Notes: a model not told the origin generated them from the letters alone. Positions 49,444-62,634 are shown, numbered from the stretch's first letter. The stretch: 64,000 nt of DNA from Tubiluchus corallicola (GCA_030141605.1 JAQGDQ010000297.1:224537-288536); one strand, 5' to 3'. A program made the numbers and translations.

Positions 49444-50128
49444 TCACTTTTCACATTTCACTAACTTTGCATTTTGCGATTTATACAAATTACAATTAAT
49501 AGGCTTAATTAATGGCAGATTTTTTAGAGTAACTATTAGACTAACAAATTCATAGTTTATAAACATAGATATGTAATGATTATATGCAGATGCTCTTTAT
49601 TCCCTTTTAAAATAATATAACCAGTGCTGTTGCTTTAATATAACAAAAATCGTTTATATCGAACAAGATTGAATAATTAAACAATTTAATTTTAATAAGA
49701 ATTCCGCGAATAATTTTCAGGAAAATCTAAGGCCCATTTCACAGTGAAAATGCAAGGAAAAACGAAGCACGGAATTGCTGTCAGAAAATTGGAAATTTTT
49801 CAGAATATTTCTGATTTTTTCTCGAAATCCTGTGCAGCAAGAAAGTTCATATTACAGTGAAACCGCTCGGTATTTTCCACGCGTCCAGTTAGCTGGCTGC
49901 AGTTACTATGCGAGGTTTAAACAATATAATCACGTCTAAATCAGTTCTATTTGCCGTATTTCTCATATACAAAGTGCAGTTAATAATGTTAGTCAATGTA
50001 ATGTCAAGCCTGTTTGTTTTTTTGCAAAGTTCTACTAACAACTTCAATATCTGAAAACATAAATAAATAAAATAAATATATGAGTGCGTTATCTTCTTTT
50101 TCACGAACATAGCCATCGATGTGCATCG

Positions 50129-50583
50129 AATAAAACATAAAATCGTCAGTCTGTTAAAAGAGAAATTTAATCTTAGAATTTTATGCTGAAATGTGTTAAT
50201 TTTTGTTCGTTAAATAAGAAAGTGAATAGTTCACAGTGAAGACGCTCAGCAAAATGCTTCGAGGAGAAATTCCTTGCGGCCTAGCTCATGAAAATGGAAC
50301 ATATTATTTCTACGGGGCATTTCATATTGACCCCACATGAGGAATTTTTCTGGTGCAATGCAACTCCTCGTGACGAATTTTGCTGCCAGCTAGAAGCCAT
50401 GCGTCCTCCTAACGAGGAATATTGCCGCATCTCAGAAATGCATTTTCCATTTTCGTGAGAAATCCTCGGAGAATTCTGCTCAATTACTTCTTTCTTGTTT
50501 AACGAATAACAATTAACACATTTCAGCATAAAATTTTAAGTTTTAGTCTCTCTTTTAACAGACAGACGATTTTATGTTTTATT
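50129..50583. mobile_element. Foldback MITE with about 145-bp TIRs
   Basis: The left arm from 50129 (AATAAAACATAAAATCGTC) to about 50274 is the inverted partner of about 50450-50583 (ending GACGATTTTATGTTTTATT). Shared inner motifs are ATTTTATGCTGAAATGTGTT and TCGAGGAGAAATTCC. The middle is about 175 bp with no coding. No convincing target duplication was found. Confidence 0.72.
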
Positions 50584-50849
50584 AATGCATCAGAATTATA
50601 TATATTGAATGTATCTATCTGAATGTATATACTGAAAGTATCTTATACATATATATATATATATGCTTCACAGATGCTTAAAAACTTTCATACTAGTCAA
50701 TTCTCTTGTTAAGGCTTATTGCTTATACCCTATTTTTGCAGCTTAAATGTAAAAAAAAAAACTCTTTTTTCATGGTCGGTTTGTTTCTGACAATCTGTAT
50801 TATGCTTAGAACACTATCGAGCTATTTGCCATTAGTGGTTTTTCGACAG

Positions 50850-51013
50850 GCGCCAAGTTTACCACCTTATAATCCATTAAAACTGGCACGCATGTCCAGG
50901 AAAGAGTACGGAACAGGAGGTTTTTCCCGCCAAGAGGCATTGGCAATGCTTGACAAGCTTTGTATGTCAAGGAAGGGCAATGCCTTTGCCTGCGGGTGCG
51001 CTGCTCGTTACAG
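50850..51013 (+). CDS. Exon-like coding stretch, unidentified
   Basis: Between a possible acceptor (TTTTTCGACAG ending 50849) and a good donor (ACAG|GTGAGG at 51014) lies an open frame of 54 codons with balanced codon use. It reads 'LPPYNPLKLARMSRKEYG', 'GGFSRQEALAMLDKLC' and 'GNAFACGCAARY'. The frame is open upstream to 50706 with a hydrophobic stretch, so it might instead be a first exon with a signal anchor. I do not recognise the protein and found no partner exon. It could be chance. Confidence 0.3.
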
Positions 51014-52649
51014 GTGAGGGGATACTTCCATATAACTTATAGCTCTGAATAAACACAGGTCGCGACCAGAGCTGGCTAAAACTTTATCCTTGACTGGGTC
51101 ATTTGCTGTAGTAAAACTTGACGCAGTTTTTTACCGCATCAGTATTTCTATGCATCAAACCTTGTTATGTGTGATATCTCAGTGAACTGAGATCGGGTAC
51201 TATAAAAAGTTACATTTACAACAGCAAACGTTAATACTTTGTAAAACCTGGTTTTCCCAAAATACTATATTAAACGCTCTATGATAAATAAGATAATAGT
51301 AGGTAGAACCTGAATTTCCGCTCTAGGACCACAATGCAATAATAATGGGTATATTAATGAGAAATCACATATGTATTGTAAATATCAACTAAAAACTGAT
51401 TGTTCCAATTCTGATGTGTCTTACTTTTAAATTAAAATTCATAAAAGTGAAATTCGACGAATAACAACAGGTATCATTTGGTGAATAAAAAATTAAAAAT
51501 AATCATCTGGTTTAAAAAAAGTAATTAATGTTATTAAAATATAATAAACCTCGCTTATTTGATCTGAATTGTTTCTTTTTGTTTGGGCGAAATAATCAAT
51601 ATCTTTGTTATTTCATAATAAAGAAATAATAAAAGTAAAAAAGAAATAATACAAGAAGTCAGGCAAATTAAAACAGCATGAAAGGACTTAATGTTAAGCT
51701 TAAATTACAGCTTCGTTCACACCTATTTCAGCGCATTGTATTTTGTAGACGAAAAATGTTTTGCAAAACTTTTAGCGTGACGTCACTGATATCCCACGCT
51801 GGACTGCTTTATTATTACAGCTAGCTTAATTATCTGTGTTCTTGATCATTTCTGCGTTTTGAGTGTCTCACTGCCAGGTTGTCTTCTGCCCGAAGTGTCG
51901 TTCAAACAATGCTTCTGACATTTTTACGTTTTCCAACAGATAAAATTGTAAGAACACATTGGATTCTTAGGTGAGATTAACTGTCCGACAAGAAAAAAAT
52001 TGGACAGCGAAGCAGCATGACAAAATAATAAAATTATGCCCCGTTTTGTGGCACAATGTATAGAGAAACTATGTGAATCAAGTTTGAGCTTCTCAATTTC
52101 AACAAGGAAACTTAAATTACAGGTTTGTTTTGTTACGAATTCAAGCGTTTGTATGACATCAAGTTTTACGTTCTATTTACTGAATGAATGAATTCACATA
52201 AAGGGAGGAATCACCAGGAGCAAAAACAGCTAAATCGTTTATCATAGCCTGCAAGCAGACAATAAGACCATATTACAGCGCAACTGTAACATAGCCTCAG
52301 TACATGTATTACGATATTTCAAGACAACTAAAACCGGATGTGCTTGTGTTCGCAATTTCCGGCAGTTCTTCAAAGACTGGCTGAAGCTAACGGTAGCCAA
52401 AGCTCATTACAGAAGCTACAAAAACGTAGAATAGATGGCACGATAAATAAAAATTAGCTTTCATAGGAACGTAATATCATGTATATTATGTAGTTTCTCA
52501 CGCTTACAGTTTGTAGTTGCGAATACTATTTTAAAAATAGATTAAATCAATTTTTGTTCTCAAAATTTATAAACCGTATAAAAAGGATACAAAACTTTAC
52601 TTTCACCATAAACAATGTGAATAATTTCACTTCTTTTTTGCATATATTT
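51014..52649. other. Intergenic, no recognised feature
   Basis: AT-rich. Nothing supportable was seen on either strand. Confidence 0.5.
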
Positions 52650-52962
52650 CAGGGCCGGAACTAGATGTGGCAAGCAGGGGGGGGCGCAAAAATTTTCTGG
52701 GGGGGGGGCGAGGTATCCGAAGTGGCTAAATAATGGTGAAGCCAATTTTTAACCCCTTTTATACTGCATGCAGGCCTATAAATAGCATGTGTGTAGGACG
52801 GCGTAGCGAACATTTTTTACCTAATTCTAATTCATATTGAAAATAATTACATGCGAACTGCAATTTTCAGTGCAAAAAAATTATTCGTCCGATTTTGCAG
52901 GGGGGGGGGCGCAAATTTTGACAGGGGGGCGTGCGCCCCCCCCCCCGCTCGCTCCGCCCCTG
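52650..52962. mobile_element. hAT-type non-autonomous element, copy 2
   Basis: Starts CAGGGCCGGAACTAGATGTG like copy 1 and ends GCTCCGCCCCTG. It is flanked by a perfect 8-bp duplication ATATATTT at 52642-52649 and 52963-52970. It shares the body phrases of copy 1 (GAAGCCAATTTTTAACCCC in part, GCATGCAGGCCTATAA, CGAACTGCAAT) but lacks about 110-130 bp of copy 1's middle. Confidence 0.9.
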
Positions 52963-54709
52963 ATATATTTATACTAGTGAAGTGCAGAATAACTGCGGGC
53001 GGGGCGGTACTTTACCGACTACGGTTAAAACTACCCAGGTTGGTTCGGCGCCAACACATGCAGAGCCCAGAAGTCTCCAACTCTTCTGACATCCATCCAC
53101 GAATATGCAAGAAAAACGATACCTCTATTTGCAAATTACATCAAGTAGTTTCAAAAACAACGATGAAGCAGAGTTTAACCATCGTGGATTAAGCTAAATG
53201 AACTACTAAAAAAGAAGAAAAAGCTGTTTTTAATATAGGCCAAATGTATAACTTGGCTTCAACAGAAACTTACATTTAGCGTGAAAGGGGTGTTCGGTAC
53301 TATAGCTTGGATGTCTTAAATTACTATATTTAATCTTGTTTTAATATTTTTCGTTGATACAGGTTTTTACTTTTTAACAAGTTTTTGTAGCACCTATGAA
53401 TCGATGCTGAATTGAATAAATACGCAAAACGTGACTATCCCATTGGATTTTACATATATTTCTTAGTAATTTTTTTTTTCGGTTTATAGAATGAAGCTGT
53501 TTGACTATAAAAATTATTAAAATTGGTTCAAAACAATAGTAACTACAGAAAAGTAAACAATAGTAACAATAGAAACAGTAGAATGGTAACAATAGTAAAC
53601 AATAGAATGTTAACATTCTTTGAGATAGTCTAAGTATAATTTTTCCAACTAAGCGATATTTGCACAGCGTGCCATGAACATAATCATATGTCTACATTTG
53701 TAAGATTAATGATAAATGGTTTACCATTTACAGCAGGTAAATTGAACAGCAATAATTACATAGGCCCTTGTTCGCTTTGGTAAAAATATTACTGTAAACT
53801 TGGAACTGCTTTGTTACTTCATCTTTCGTACTTCTTCCAACTCAAGCGGCATCGAGAAAAATGCTAATACCAAACCTAATGAAGTAGTTATCCACTTTAT
53901 GATGGGCATTTCCTTACGCGAAAGATAAAAAATCAACCGCAATTAAGTTGAAAACCGTTTTTTCCTGATATTAGGATATTTATTATGAAATGATGAATAT
54001 TGGTTAATTTTATCAATTTTACGAAATGTTAAGTCTCAAAACAGCATTCATAAATTTTATAAATTTTATAAATCGACACTAGAGATTAGTAAAATGCACG
54101 CATAAAAGCTAGGCTGTATCACTGGTGTTTAAAGGAAAACAATACGATTTTTCAATATTTTCGTTTTCAGAATATCCTAACCCATCCAGTAAATGTATAT
54201 GTTTTAACAAATTTTCAAAGGCAGTTGGGTAGAAAAAACTCAATAAGCGAGTAACCTAATGCTCCGCATTCTGGTCTAGTTGTTTATTTTAAAAATGTTC
54301 ATACAGGAAATTTTTAAGCAAAAAATAGCTTGTTTACAAAAACATCCTGTGCATAATATCATGAAATACAACACATCCTAAAAATTCATTGTTATATTAT
54401 TATTTAGAAAACAACAATTTACAACAATATTGCGGTGTTCGTTGAAGATAATGCTATGCGTGGAGCAGGCGCAGATTTCTGGAAATATTCAAATTACTGT
54501 TAAGGTCTAGGTTTGATCAATTTTATAGTAGATTTACGCGCTTGTAGCGTATCAAATGACTGCAAATTTAAAATCGCGGAGACTAAAATAAAACGGCAGT
54601 TAAACGAATTTCTTCATAAACTGAACGACGACTCATTAATTATTCAAACGAAGCGAATAGTCGCTTAACTCTGATTTCTTACTTGATTCAGTAAGAAAAT
54701 GCTTTAATA
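52963..54709. other. Intergenic with short AACAATAGTA repeats
   Basis: An imperfect (AACAATAGTA)n tract lies at about 53531-53615. An open frame at 52851-53192 begins in the hAT copy and has no motif beyond it. Otherwise nothing recognised. Confidence 0.5.
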
Positions 54710-54711
54710 TA

Positions 54712-55681
54712 CCGTAAAACGGGGTGAGTTCGCCACCCGAGGGTGAGTTCGCCACCCCTTACGTAAGGGCCATTGTAGGTTTGCTGTAACTATTGTTCAG
54801 TGTTTAATGAACAGATATCATGATCACCGTCATTATAAACAGTTTGGGACAGTTATCTTCTTTCAATTCGCACTAGAAGTATTCCATTCTGCGTTACATA
54901 TTATTTGTCTACTATTTCTTGCTACTTAACATGCCACGCACCTGCACCCCTGTACCGGGTCATAGATACCAAAATTATACCCCAGAAGCTCTGGAAGCTG
55001 CCCTACATGCCGTCAAGAATACCAACAGGACAATCAGCGCAGCGGCGAGGCAATTCGGAGTTCCAAGAAAGACCCTTTCTGACAAACTCTCAGGAAGTCA
55101 TCCGCGGAAGACCGGAGGTCAGCCAGTGTTCTCCGCCGCCGAGGAGCACGAAATCGCCAACACTCCAAGTGGCCGCTGAATGGGAGTTCCCAATGACTGC
55201 CATCGATCTCCGATTACTGACTAAGAGTGTTCTTGACGCGAAGGGAATCCAAGAACGACGATTCAAGGCAAACACCCCTGGAATAGACTTTGTTAAATCA
55301 TTCGCCCGAAGGAACAATCTGGTTTTCAGAGTGGCTGGCAACATCAAGGGCGCCCGCGAAAAGATCAGTGCACAAGACGTTCAAGCCTTCCTTGCCAACG
55401 TAGAAGTTTCTATTTGAAAACTAAAACTAGACATTTTTCATAATTTTTTCATAGGGTGGCGAACTCACCCCCAACCAGCCAATCACAACCAGTTAACTTC
55501 AGCTGCCTAGAATGGCATTAAAGAGTGTAAAATCGTTAATGGCGAATTCACCCCACGATAGTGTTTCATTCGAAAGGCAATATAAAGCTTGAACTAAGAA
55601 AATTGGTTTGGTAATTCTCTTGCTATGGCAGGAAACGTAAAAAATACCCCTAAAAAGTGGCGAACTCACCCCGTTTTACGG
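54712..55681 (+). mobile_element. Pogo-like DNA transposon, defective
   Basis: Perfect TIRs start CCGTAAAACGGGGTGAGTTC and end with the inverse, flanked by TA on both sides (54710-54711 and 55682-55683). Length is 970 bp. GGTGAGTTCGCCAC recurs subterminally at 54723 and 54742; its inverse occurs at 55456, about 55540 (variant) and 55657. It encodes the DNA-binding part of a pogo/Tigger-type transposase with a frame break and no catalytic domain, so it can move only if supplied in trans. Confidence 0.92.
54931..55417 (+). pseudogene. Pogo-type transposase N-terminus, frameshifted and truncated
   Basis: Frame 1 (from ATG 54931, to TGA 55179) reads 'MPRTCTPVPGHRYQNYTPEA' and 'ISAAARQFGVPRKTLSDKLS', a Psq-type helix-turn-helix followed by 'GQPVFSAAEEHEIA'. 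The sequence then continues in another frame as 'AAEWEFPMTAIDLRLLTKSV', 'GIDFVKSFARRN' and 'KISAQDVQAFLANVE' to TGA 55417. This order (Psq HTH, AEWGFPL block, FLxRHxxL, DVxxF) is the N-terminal third of pogo/Tigger/jerky transposases, and the break lies near 55160-55170. The DDE domain is missing entirely. Confidence 0.85.
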
Positions 55682-55683
55682 TA

Positions 55684-56407
55684 ACTGGGTAAGTACATAC
55701 GGGAAAAGAAGCATGCGATTTTAAGGTTAAGAAGCCAAATAATAGCAGGGCATCTATCAAACAAAACCTCGGACTCCATAAAGGGACTATGAGGCAAACT
55801 TTAAAAAAGGTACAATTTTTATATACTTCCCCTGCCCGAGGAACGAATTAAGAGGACCACCAGGAAAATTATTAAGAATCTTTGCGATTACTTTTTAATT
55901 ACGATTTAAATAAATAATGGGAATTATAATATAATAATAATAGAAGTTGGTAGGTCTATGTTGATTTTTCAGAAATATTATCAACAGGTGCCCTACTCTG
56001 ACAACACGTATTGACAATTTTGGAGCTCGCTACCAACATTTTTCGTAATTATGTTTCTTCCTAAATTAACATGTTCGTTCTATTAAATTAGATACATAAT
56101 GTGTGTTTAATTAGGGACGTCAGGAAGTGGTTGCCTCGTCATGTACAGAATAAACCGAAAAGACGACAAAAATCGGCAAAGGCATGAGAAAGAGCTTTTA
56201 ATTTTGATAAGATAACATTTGCAGCTGTGAGAGCCATAAGAAGACATGTTGGTTTCATGGATATTCATATTGGTTTCTCAACGAAAATGGCAATAACAAA
56301 TGAAAAGAGTAAAACAGAGTAAAATAAGAAGTATTTTAATGACCAAAATACTTTTTAGTTTACTTGTGATAACTTTCACGAGCATAACTTTCAACCATAG
56401 AGGATTA
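55684..56407. other. Intergenic, no recognised feature
   Basis: AT-rich. Nothing recognised between the pogo-like element and the coding-like fragment. Confidence 0.5.
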
Positions 56408-56590
56408 TCATTTCTTAACACCATGTAGAACATCTTTGATGCTCTCATGCAAAGATTCACGACAGCTTTCTTCGTTCGGGTTGTCTTCGGCCTCTAGGGT
56501 CTCTGGCTGCGCTCTCACCAGCTGCGCCTTCACCATGCTCAGAAACGTGACTTCGTTAGACTTCGCAGCCAACAAATGCGTGTTCCCCAG
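56408..56590 (-). pseudogene. Coding-like fragment, unidentified
   Basis: An open frame without ATG at its start reads 'GNTHLLAAKSNEVTFLSMVK', 'AQLVRAQPETLEAEDNPNEE' and 'SCRESLHESIKDVLHGVKK', then TGA 56408-56410. It is markedly GC-richer than its surroundings, with codon-like third positions, and ends in a natural-looking C-terminus. TAA lies just upstream in frame, so it is either a terminal exon with an unseen acceptor or a broken copy. The family is not recognised. Confidence 0.4.
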
Positions 56591-59214
56591 TTAAAACTGA
56601 CCTGTTTACTAGATGCTTTTACGGCCTGTCGAGTACTTAACAACCAGCTATACAGACACAGGAGTGAGCAAATACAATAAGTTTAACTTGCTTTCCTGCA
56701 GCATTTCAACGCGTTTCCCAGAAAACTAGAGATGACAATCGCAGAGGAAGTGAAGGAACTGGAAAACATTAATTGTCTTGAAATCCTTTTTGTTGATTTT
56801 GCAAGCGTGAAATGGAAAGTTCATACGGGCACGTAGCAGGTTAATGGGTCAGTAATGTAACAAGTGACTCGCATTATGGGATAACGCTCCGCATCCATTG
56901 CAATCTCTGCCGGTTAGTGAACTCTCTCCTAAGAAAATTTCCCGCCAAAATTTGTGAACCAGAAAGTCGCTTTTGTAGAAATATTCCAGAGATATATAGC
57001 ATGTGTTGTATACATGCTGCGTATTATTGTGTATAATTTAATAGTTTAGGCTTCTTGCCCAATGTAGCCTTGTATTATCATTATATTATTTATTATTTAT
57101 ATATTATATATCATATATTATTTATATATTGTTTCGATTTACAGATATAATTGGCTGAAAGTAAATTCAGTTAAAAAGCCTGGAAAGACTTGGTAGTCCA
57201 ATAGGGACATTTGCGTAGCTATGCTAAGTAACATAAACTGTCTGTCTGTCTGTCTGTCCGGGTCACAGTTCCTCTATCCGTGTACGAACTATCAACAGCA
57301 GCAGCTTAAACTCTACAAAGCTAAGCTTTCAAAGATAAGCGATTTCAGTAAGTACAAATTTTGAAATTTTAATCTCAGAAGACTAGTTAACAGTGTTACA
57401 ATGACAGTCGCCACCGCCAGCATCATATTCATCATCATCATACCGTCAGCAACAAAAACAAAATATCACCGTTAACAAGAAACTTAACTTAAGTAACAGT
57501 AACAAAAATGCAATGAGTAGTGAATTATGCCTTGATTTGGCTTTGTAATTCAAAAATTTACAACTGATTTGCTGGTTAACAGGTTAAGTAGCATTTCAAA
57601 ACATGCTACACAGCTTGACCAAAAACATAATTAAATATTAATTGTAATTAAAGTGTAGCATACCGTTAGGTAAGCTGGCTAAACAAGCAACATGTGAAGA
57701 CTCTAGAATATGCCACTACGCCTAAACACTTGTTTAGGGAAAACTACCTTTTGGGAAGCTATGCAGGTGCTTCAAACTATTACCAAAACCCACCTGATAG
57801 ACTGCAAGTACGTACATTGTCAGTCCGGTTGGGTTTGACCACATTAAGCGTCTGTTATCGGTGTTTTAAAAGTATATGCTCTCACAGTTTTTTACCAATG
57901 GTTCCTAGATGTTGGCAATTTGGTATTCGTTTTCTTACTGCAATATCCGAGACATTCCTAGATTTCATAAAATGCCGACATTTGTTTCTTTGCTGATTCA
58001 ACTTTATTTGCTATAAGATGAACATAAAGGGATGATCTTCTACAACTTATATACTCAACTAAATCAGTATTTGCTGAATTCAAGAAGCAATTTCCCGTTT
58101 CATTGAGCCTATGTGCTTATAACGCACGGAAAACCATTTACCACAGATTTTGAAGAAACGCCATCAGAAACTCCAATGCCTTTCTCTATACGTAATCAGG
58201 CACATTTTTGCATGGATTTGATAACGGTAACAGTGTCTATTTTCTTAAAAGTAATTTCTAACTTTGATCAGTAAGTTTTGAAAATTTAATAACCAAACAA
58301 TACTGCAGTACATCTGACGTGTACAGTCAAGTTGGTAATAGTCGAAAGTATCATTCAAGTGTTTTATAATAAATGGTAATTTTCGTGCAGTACTTATACA
58401 AACGACTTAAAAAAGACAGTTTGAACCACTTTTTAGTTTTTTACACAAGAGTTTGCAGGAATTGAAATGTTTGTGAATTGAAATAATTATAGGCAAAAGT
58501 AGCCGAAATTTGACAGACGCCAAAGCGGTAGGCCTAGACTATTGTACAATTGCCGGCCGCAGAATTAATTTGCTTATTTGCGAAAAGAAGTTTTGCTGTT
58601 AAAAACTATAGGACTAATCAGTAACCATTCATGCACGCTTGCAAAGCACGTAGACGTTCACTGTTGCATTAAACTCTTGTATTTTACTTAGACGTATCTT
58701 TCGCGTTTATTATCCTTAGAAATAAACTTGTGCATTCTTGAGTTTCCACATAAAATTTTGTCAGTGGCGCAGAAAATTGACGTAATATCTGCTGTAAAAC
58801 TTTATATGAAAACAATAAAAGAAGCAATGAAGCGATCATTTTTCAGACGAAATTTGGATAAACGTATAATAGATGCATTACAGTTTTTCGTCGTAAACTT
58901 CACTGTTTGTAAAGATTATAAATTTTAATTTTACTGACCCTCAACTGCAAGTTTTCCAATCGTATGAATAAAGGATACCTATATCAGCGAAAGATATGCA
59001 ATATGCAAGATACACAACCGAAATACCTGATTCATTTTTATACAAATCACCCCAAACGACACCAATGGCCATTCAGGGTAAGGGGCTGCAATAAAAAGGT
59101 GATATGATGTTTGATCGTAATTTATTATATTGTGCTAATTTAAGCTTCTGTACGCTATTTCGTAAAATTTACATTTTGTGTTTGTATTTGTAAAACCATG
59201 TGTTGTAAAGTTCT
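56591..59214. other. Intergenic with minor simple repeats
   Basis: A short (TGTC)n lies at about 57239-57261 and an AT-rich tract at about 57075-57130. Open frames at 57694-57996 and 58728-58928 show no motif or splice context. Confidence 0.5.
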
Positions 59215-59314
59215 TTGAAGCTATTTGAAACAACAACAACAGCAGCAATGTCAATGGCAGCGGCTGCTACTACTATACTAGTACTGCTAGTGTTATTATT
59301 ACTACACTACCACT

Positions 59315-60105
<791 letters not shown>

Positions 60106-60560
60106 GAAATAAAGTAGTTGCGATACTTGCGAAGGTGTAGGGTACTCCAGCCATGTGCTACAACGGTATTGTACTCCTAGCCATAAACCATGTCTTTGAC
60201 GGTACTCCATAATAGACTCGTGTCCGTCATAATAGACTCGTGTAGCAATCGAAGTTTCGAACTTGGCTTCCCTGAGTGAACGAAATAGGCATACTGACAA
60301 GCTTACTGCAACAGACTCGGCACATAAAGAGGAATAAAGATGAAACAAATTTACAAGCAAGGTACTGCTGTACAGCAACAACAGCAAAGTAGAGAAAAAC
60401 GATTAAACTTTTAGACTGCTTCAACGTTCTGGCTTTGACAAAAGCTACCGAAAACCGGTTCAAGTCTGACCAGTGACGTACAGTTAAAAAGACGAGCATC
60501 AAGTGTTCACAACTGCATAATCTTAGCTAACTGAACACAACAGAGCCCTATGTTGAAAAG
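60106..60560. other. Spacer within the inverted repeat
   Basis: A 17-bp phrase (CATAATAGACTCGTGT) is duplicated at about 60208 and 60227. Minus-strand open frames at 60034-60502 have no recognisable motif. Confidence 0.4.
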
Positions 60561-60862
60561 GGTGTTCTGGCATCTCTAGCCATTACGGAACACTAAACTA
60601 CCATTAAAAAACAGTGTTCTGGCATCCTAGCCTAAAAACAGTGTTCTGGCATCCTAGCCTAAAAACAGTGTTCTGGCATCCTAGCCTAAAAACAGTGTTC
60701 TGGCATCCTAGCCTAAAAACAGTGTTCTGGCATCCTAGCCATTACGGAACACTAAACTACCATTAAAAAACAGTGTTCTGGCATCCTAGCCTAAAAACAG
60801 TGTTCTGGCATCCTAGCCTAAAAACAGTGTTCTGGCATCCTAGCCATTACGGAACACTAAAC
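60561..60862. repeat. 27-bp minisatellite with longer variant units
   Basis: Nine or so copies of CAGTGTTCTGGCATCCTAG. Most are spaced 27 bp apart by CCTAAAAA; three blocks are instead followed by a longer variant with CCATTACGGAACACTAAACT. This gives a simple higher-order pattern. It lies next to the LTR described below, in that element's leader direction. Confidence 0.9.
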
Positions 60863-61142
60863 TACGGTGACTCGCTATACATGCAAAGTGGCTGTACGTC
60901 GCCTATTCCTAAATATTCGCCTCATTGGGAACTCGATAAAAACATAGAACTGTTTAAGCTAAGGCCGACGCTGCCTGTCGCATAAAAGCCGTTCAATTGT
61001 CTTTCAACATAAAAGGTAAAAACACGAAACTGTCTACAAAAACACAAAAAACACGCCGAGTAGTATAGACAAGCTGTCTGCCTAAAGCAAAATGCAGCAC
61101 TCACCAAACCCAATAATGTCGATCCATTCCAGGCGGCAATTT

Positions 61143-61165
61143 CGGATCCCACTTATGTGCCCCAG
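61143..61165 (-). promoter_or_regulatory. Retrotransposon primer-binding site
   Basis: Directly downstream of the LTR on the minus strand, the sequence CTGGGGCACATAAGTGGGAT resembles the tRNA-Leu primer-binding site of Mag/Steamer-type Ty3-gypsy elements (TGGTGTCAGAAGTGGGAT), with several mismatches. CCGAAATTG follows. This is pattern recognition; the tRNA identity is inference. Confidence 0.5.
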
Positions 61166-61517
61166 TGTAACGGATCCGGGTCCTTTTCAGGCGCCGATCC
61201 GTCTCCTCAGAATGTATCGAGCGGCATACAAGTTATGAAAGTACTACAGCAGACGAGAAAAGTAAAAAGATACGGAATGCGAGTGTAAATTTAACTTTAT
61301 TGCACAACCGGTAACTCCAAAAGAAGGACATGTGAACAGACTTTTGTATAAAAATTAGCAAGTCTACAGCATTCACCCTTACAGACAGAAAGGCCAGGTT
61401 GGAATCGTCAAATTACGACATGCATTCTGTTTTATACAGGTACATTTGCATTACTGGGCTTCTCGACTATACCCATTACTAACATTATGGGGTTAGTCAA
61501 AACCTGTCTTCGTAACA
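61166..61517 (-). mobile_element. LTR of a Ty3/gypsy-like retrotransposon
   Basis: On the minus strand it begins TGTTACGAAGAC at 61517 and ends CGGATCCGTTACA at 61166, the TG...CA limits of an LTR. It contains a TATA-like TGTATAAAA and, further on, a poly(A) signal in GCAATAAAG. A primer-binding-site-like sequence follows at once. No gag/pol or second LTR is in the window, so this is a 5' LTR with a short leader left by deletion. Confidence 0.65.
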
Positions 61518-62634
61518 ATATTATGAGATTATATATTGAATCAATATAACGAGTTGTTGCATTGGCTGAACAGCTGTGAATTATTACTTAATTTACAGAA
61601 GATAAATGATTATTTAATTCAGTATTTAAGCTCATATTTAAGCAGTATGCCAATTTTTCCTGTCATCAAATTATTATTTTAAATGCATCAGCACCGTTTA
61701 TTTACCGAAATTGGTTTGGCTATGGGAGCACTATCTTGTGTCTGCGGAGATGTATTAGGTCTATGGATGTTGTTGAGACAAGTTAAGTCATTTTTGGATA
61801 TAGTGTTACAACGCCAACGCTATAATTGATGACGTTCTAGTTTCTGTTCATGAAGTGCTTGTGTAAGTTGTTGTTGTTGTAGATCTATCACTGTTTTGCT
61901 TGACTATTTTAATCGGCAGATTCTTGACTATTTTAATCATCTAATCTTTACAGATGTGCATTAAAATTGAATTTGCTTACACGTATTTCAAAGTTTAATA
62001 CTGTTGAAATCACAAATATCGCAAATCACGAATGTCATTTATCGTCATCGTCATCATAATTTGTTCCATCCATAGATTAAACTTGATAATTACTGCTGAC
62101 ATATGCTGTCCACTATATATTATTTCCCAGTACGTACACACAGACCTTTTGCCCTCTTGATTGCGCGTACATACGTCACAGGGGGCTTCACGCACGTAAT
62201 CCAAGAACAAAACATACATTTGTGGCTGCATTGTAATGTAATTATACGGTCTCTCATTACAGTGCTGTTCAGACGATAACTATTATTTCATTTTGCCATC
62301 ATTTATCATTTTGCCTTTAACATTCTGCGTAAGTTTTGTAAGCCAAAAAGCGTTAGAATGAGGCACAGAACGAACAATGAACTAAACATTTTTATACTGA
62401 AAGGGATATAGCAATTTTCACGCTAATTAACTAGCATTTGTTATAATTAGTTAATTACTCGCCTATCATTGCTACTACAAGCCTGTTATGTCATTACAGC
62501 ATTTTTTACTTTCAATTAAAACTAAAATGCCCACCAAAAAATTATTATTTTTGCTTTGTGGAAGTTAGGTTTGCAATAGGCCACTTCTGCTTCCTATGAC
62601 TGACCAAACCACGAATTATAATTTTCCAAATTAA

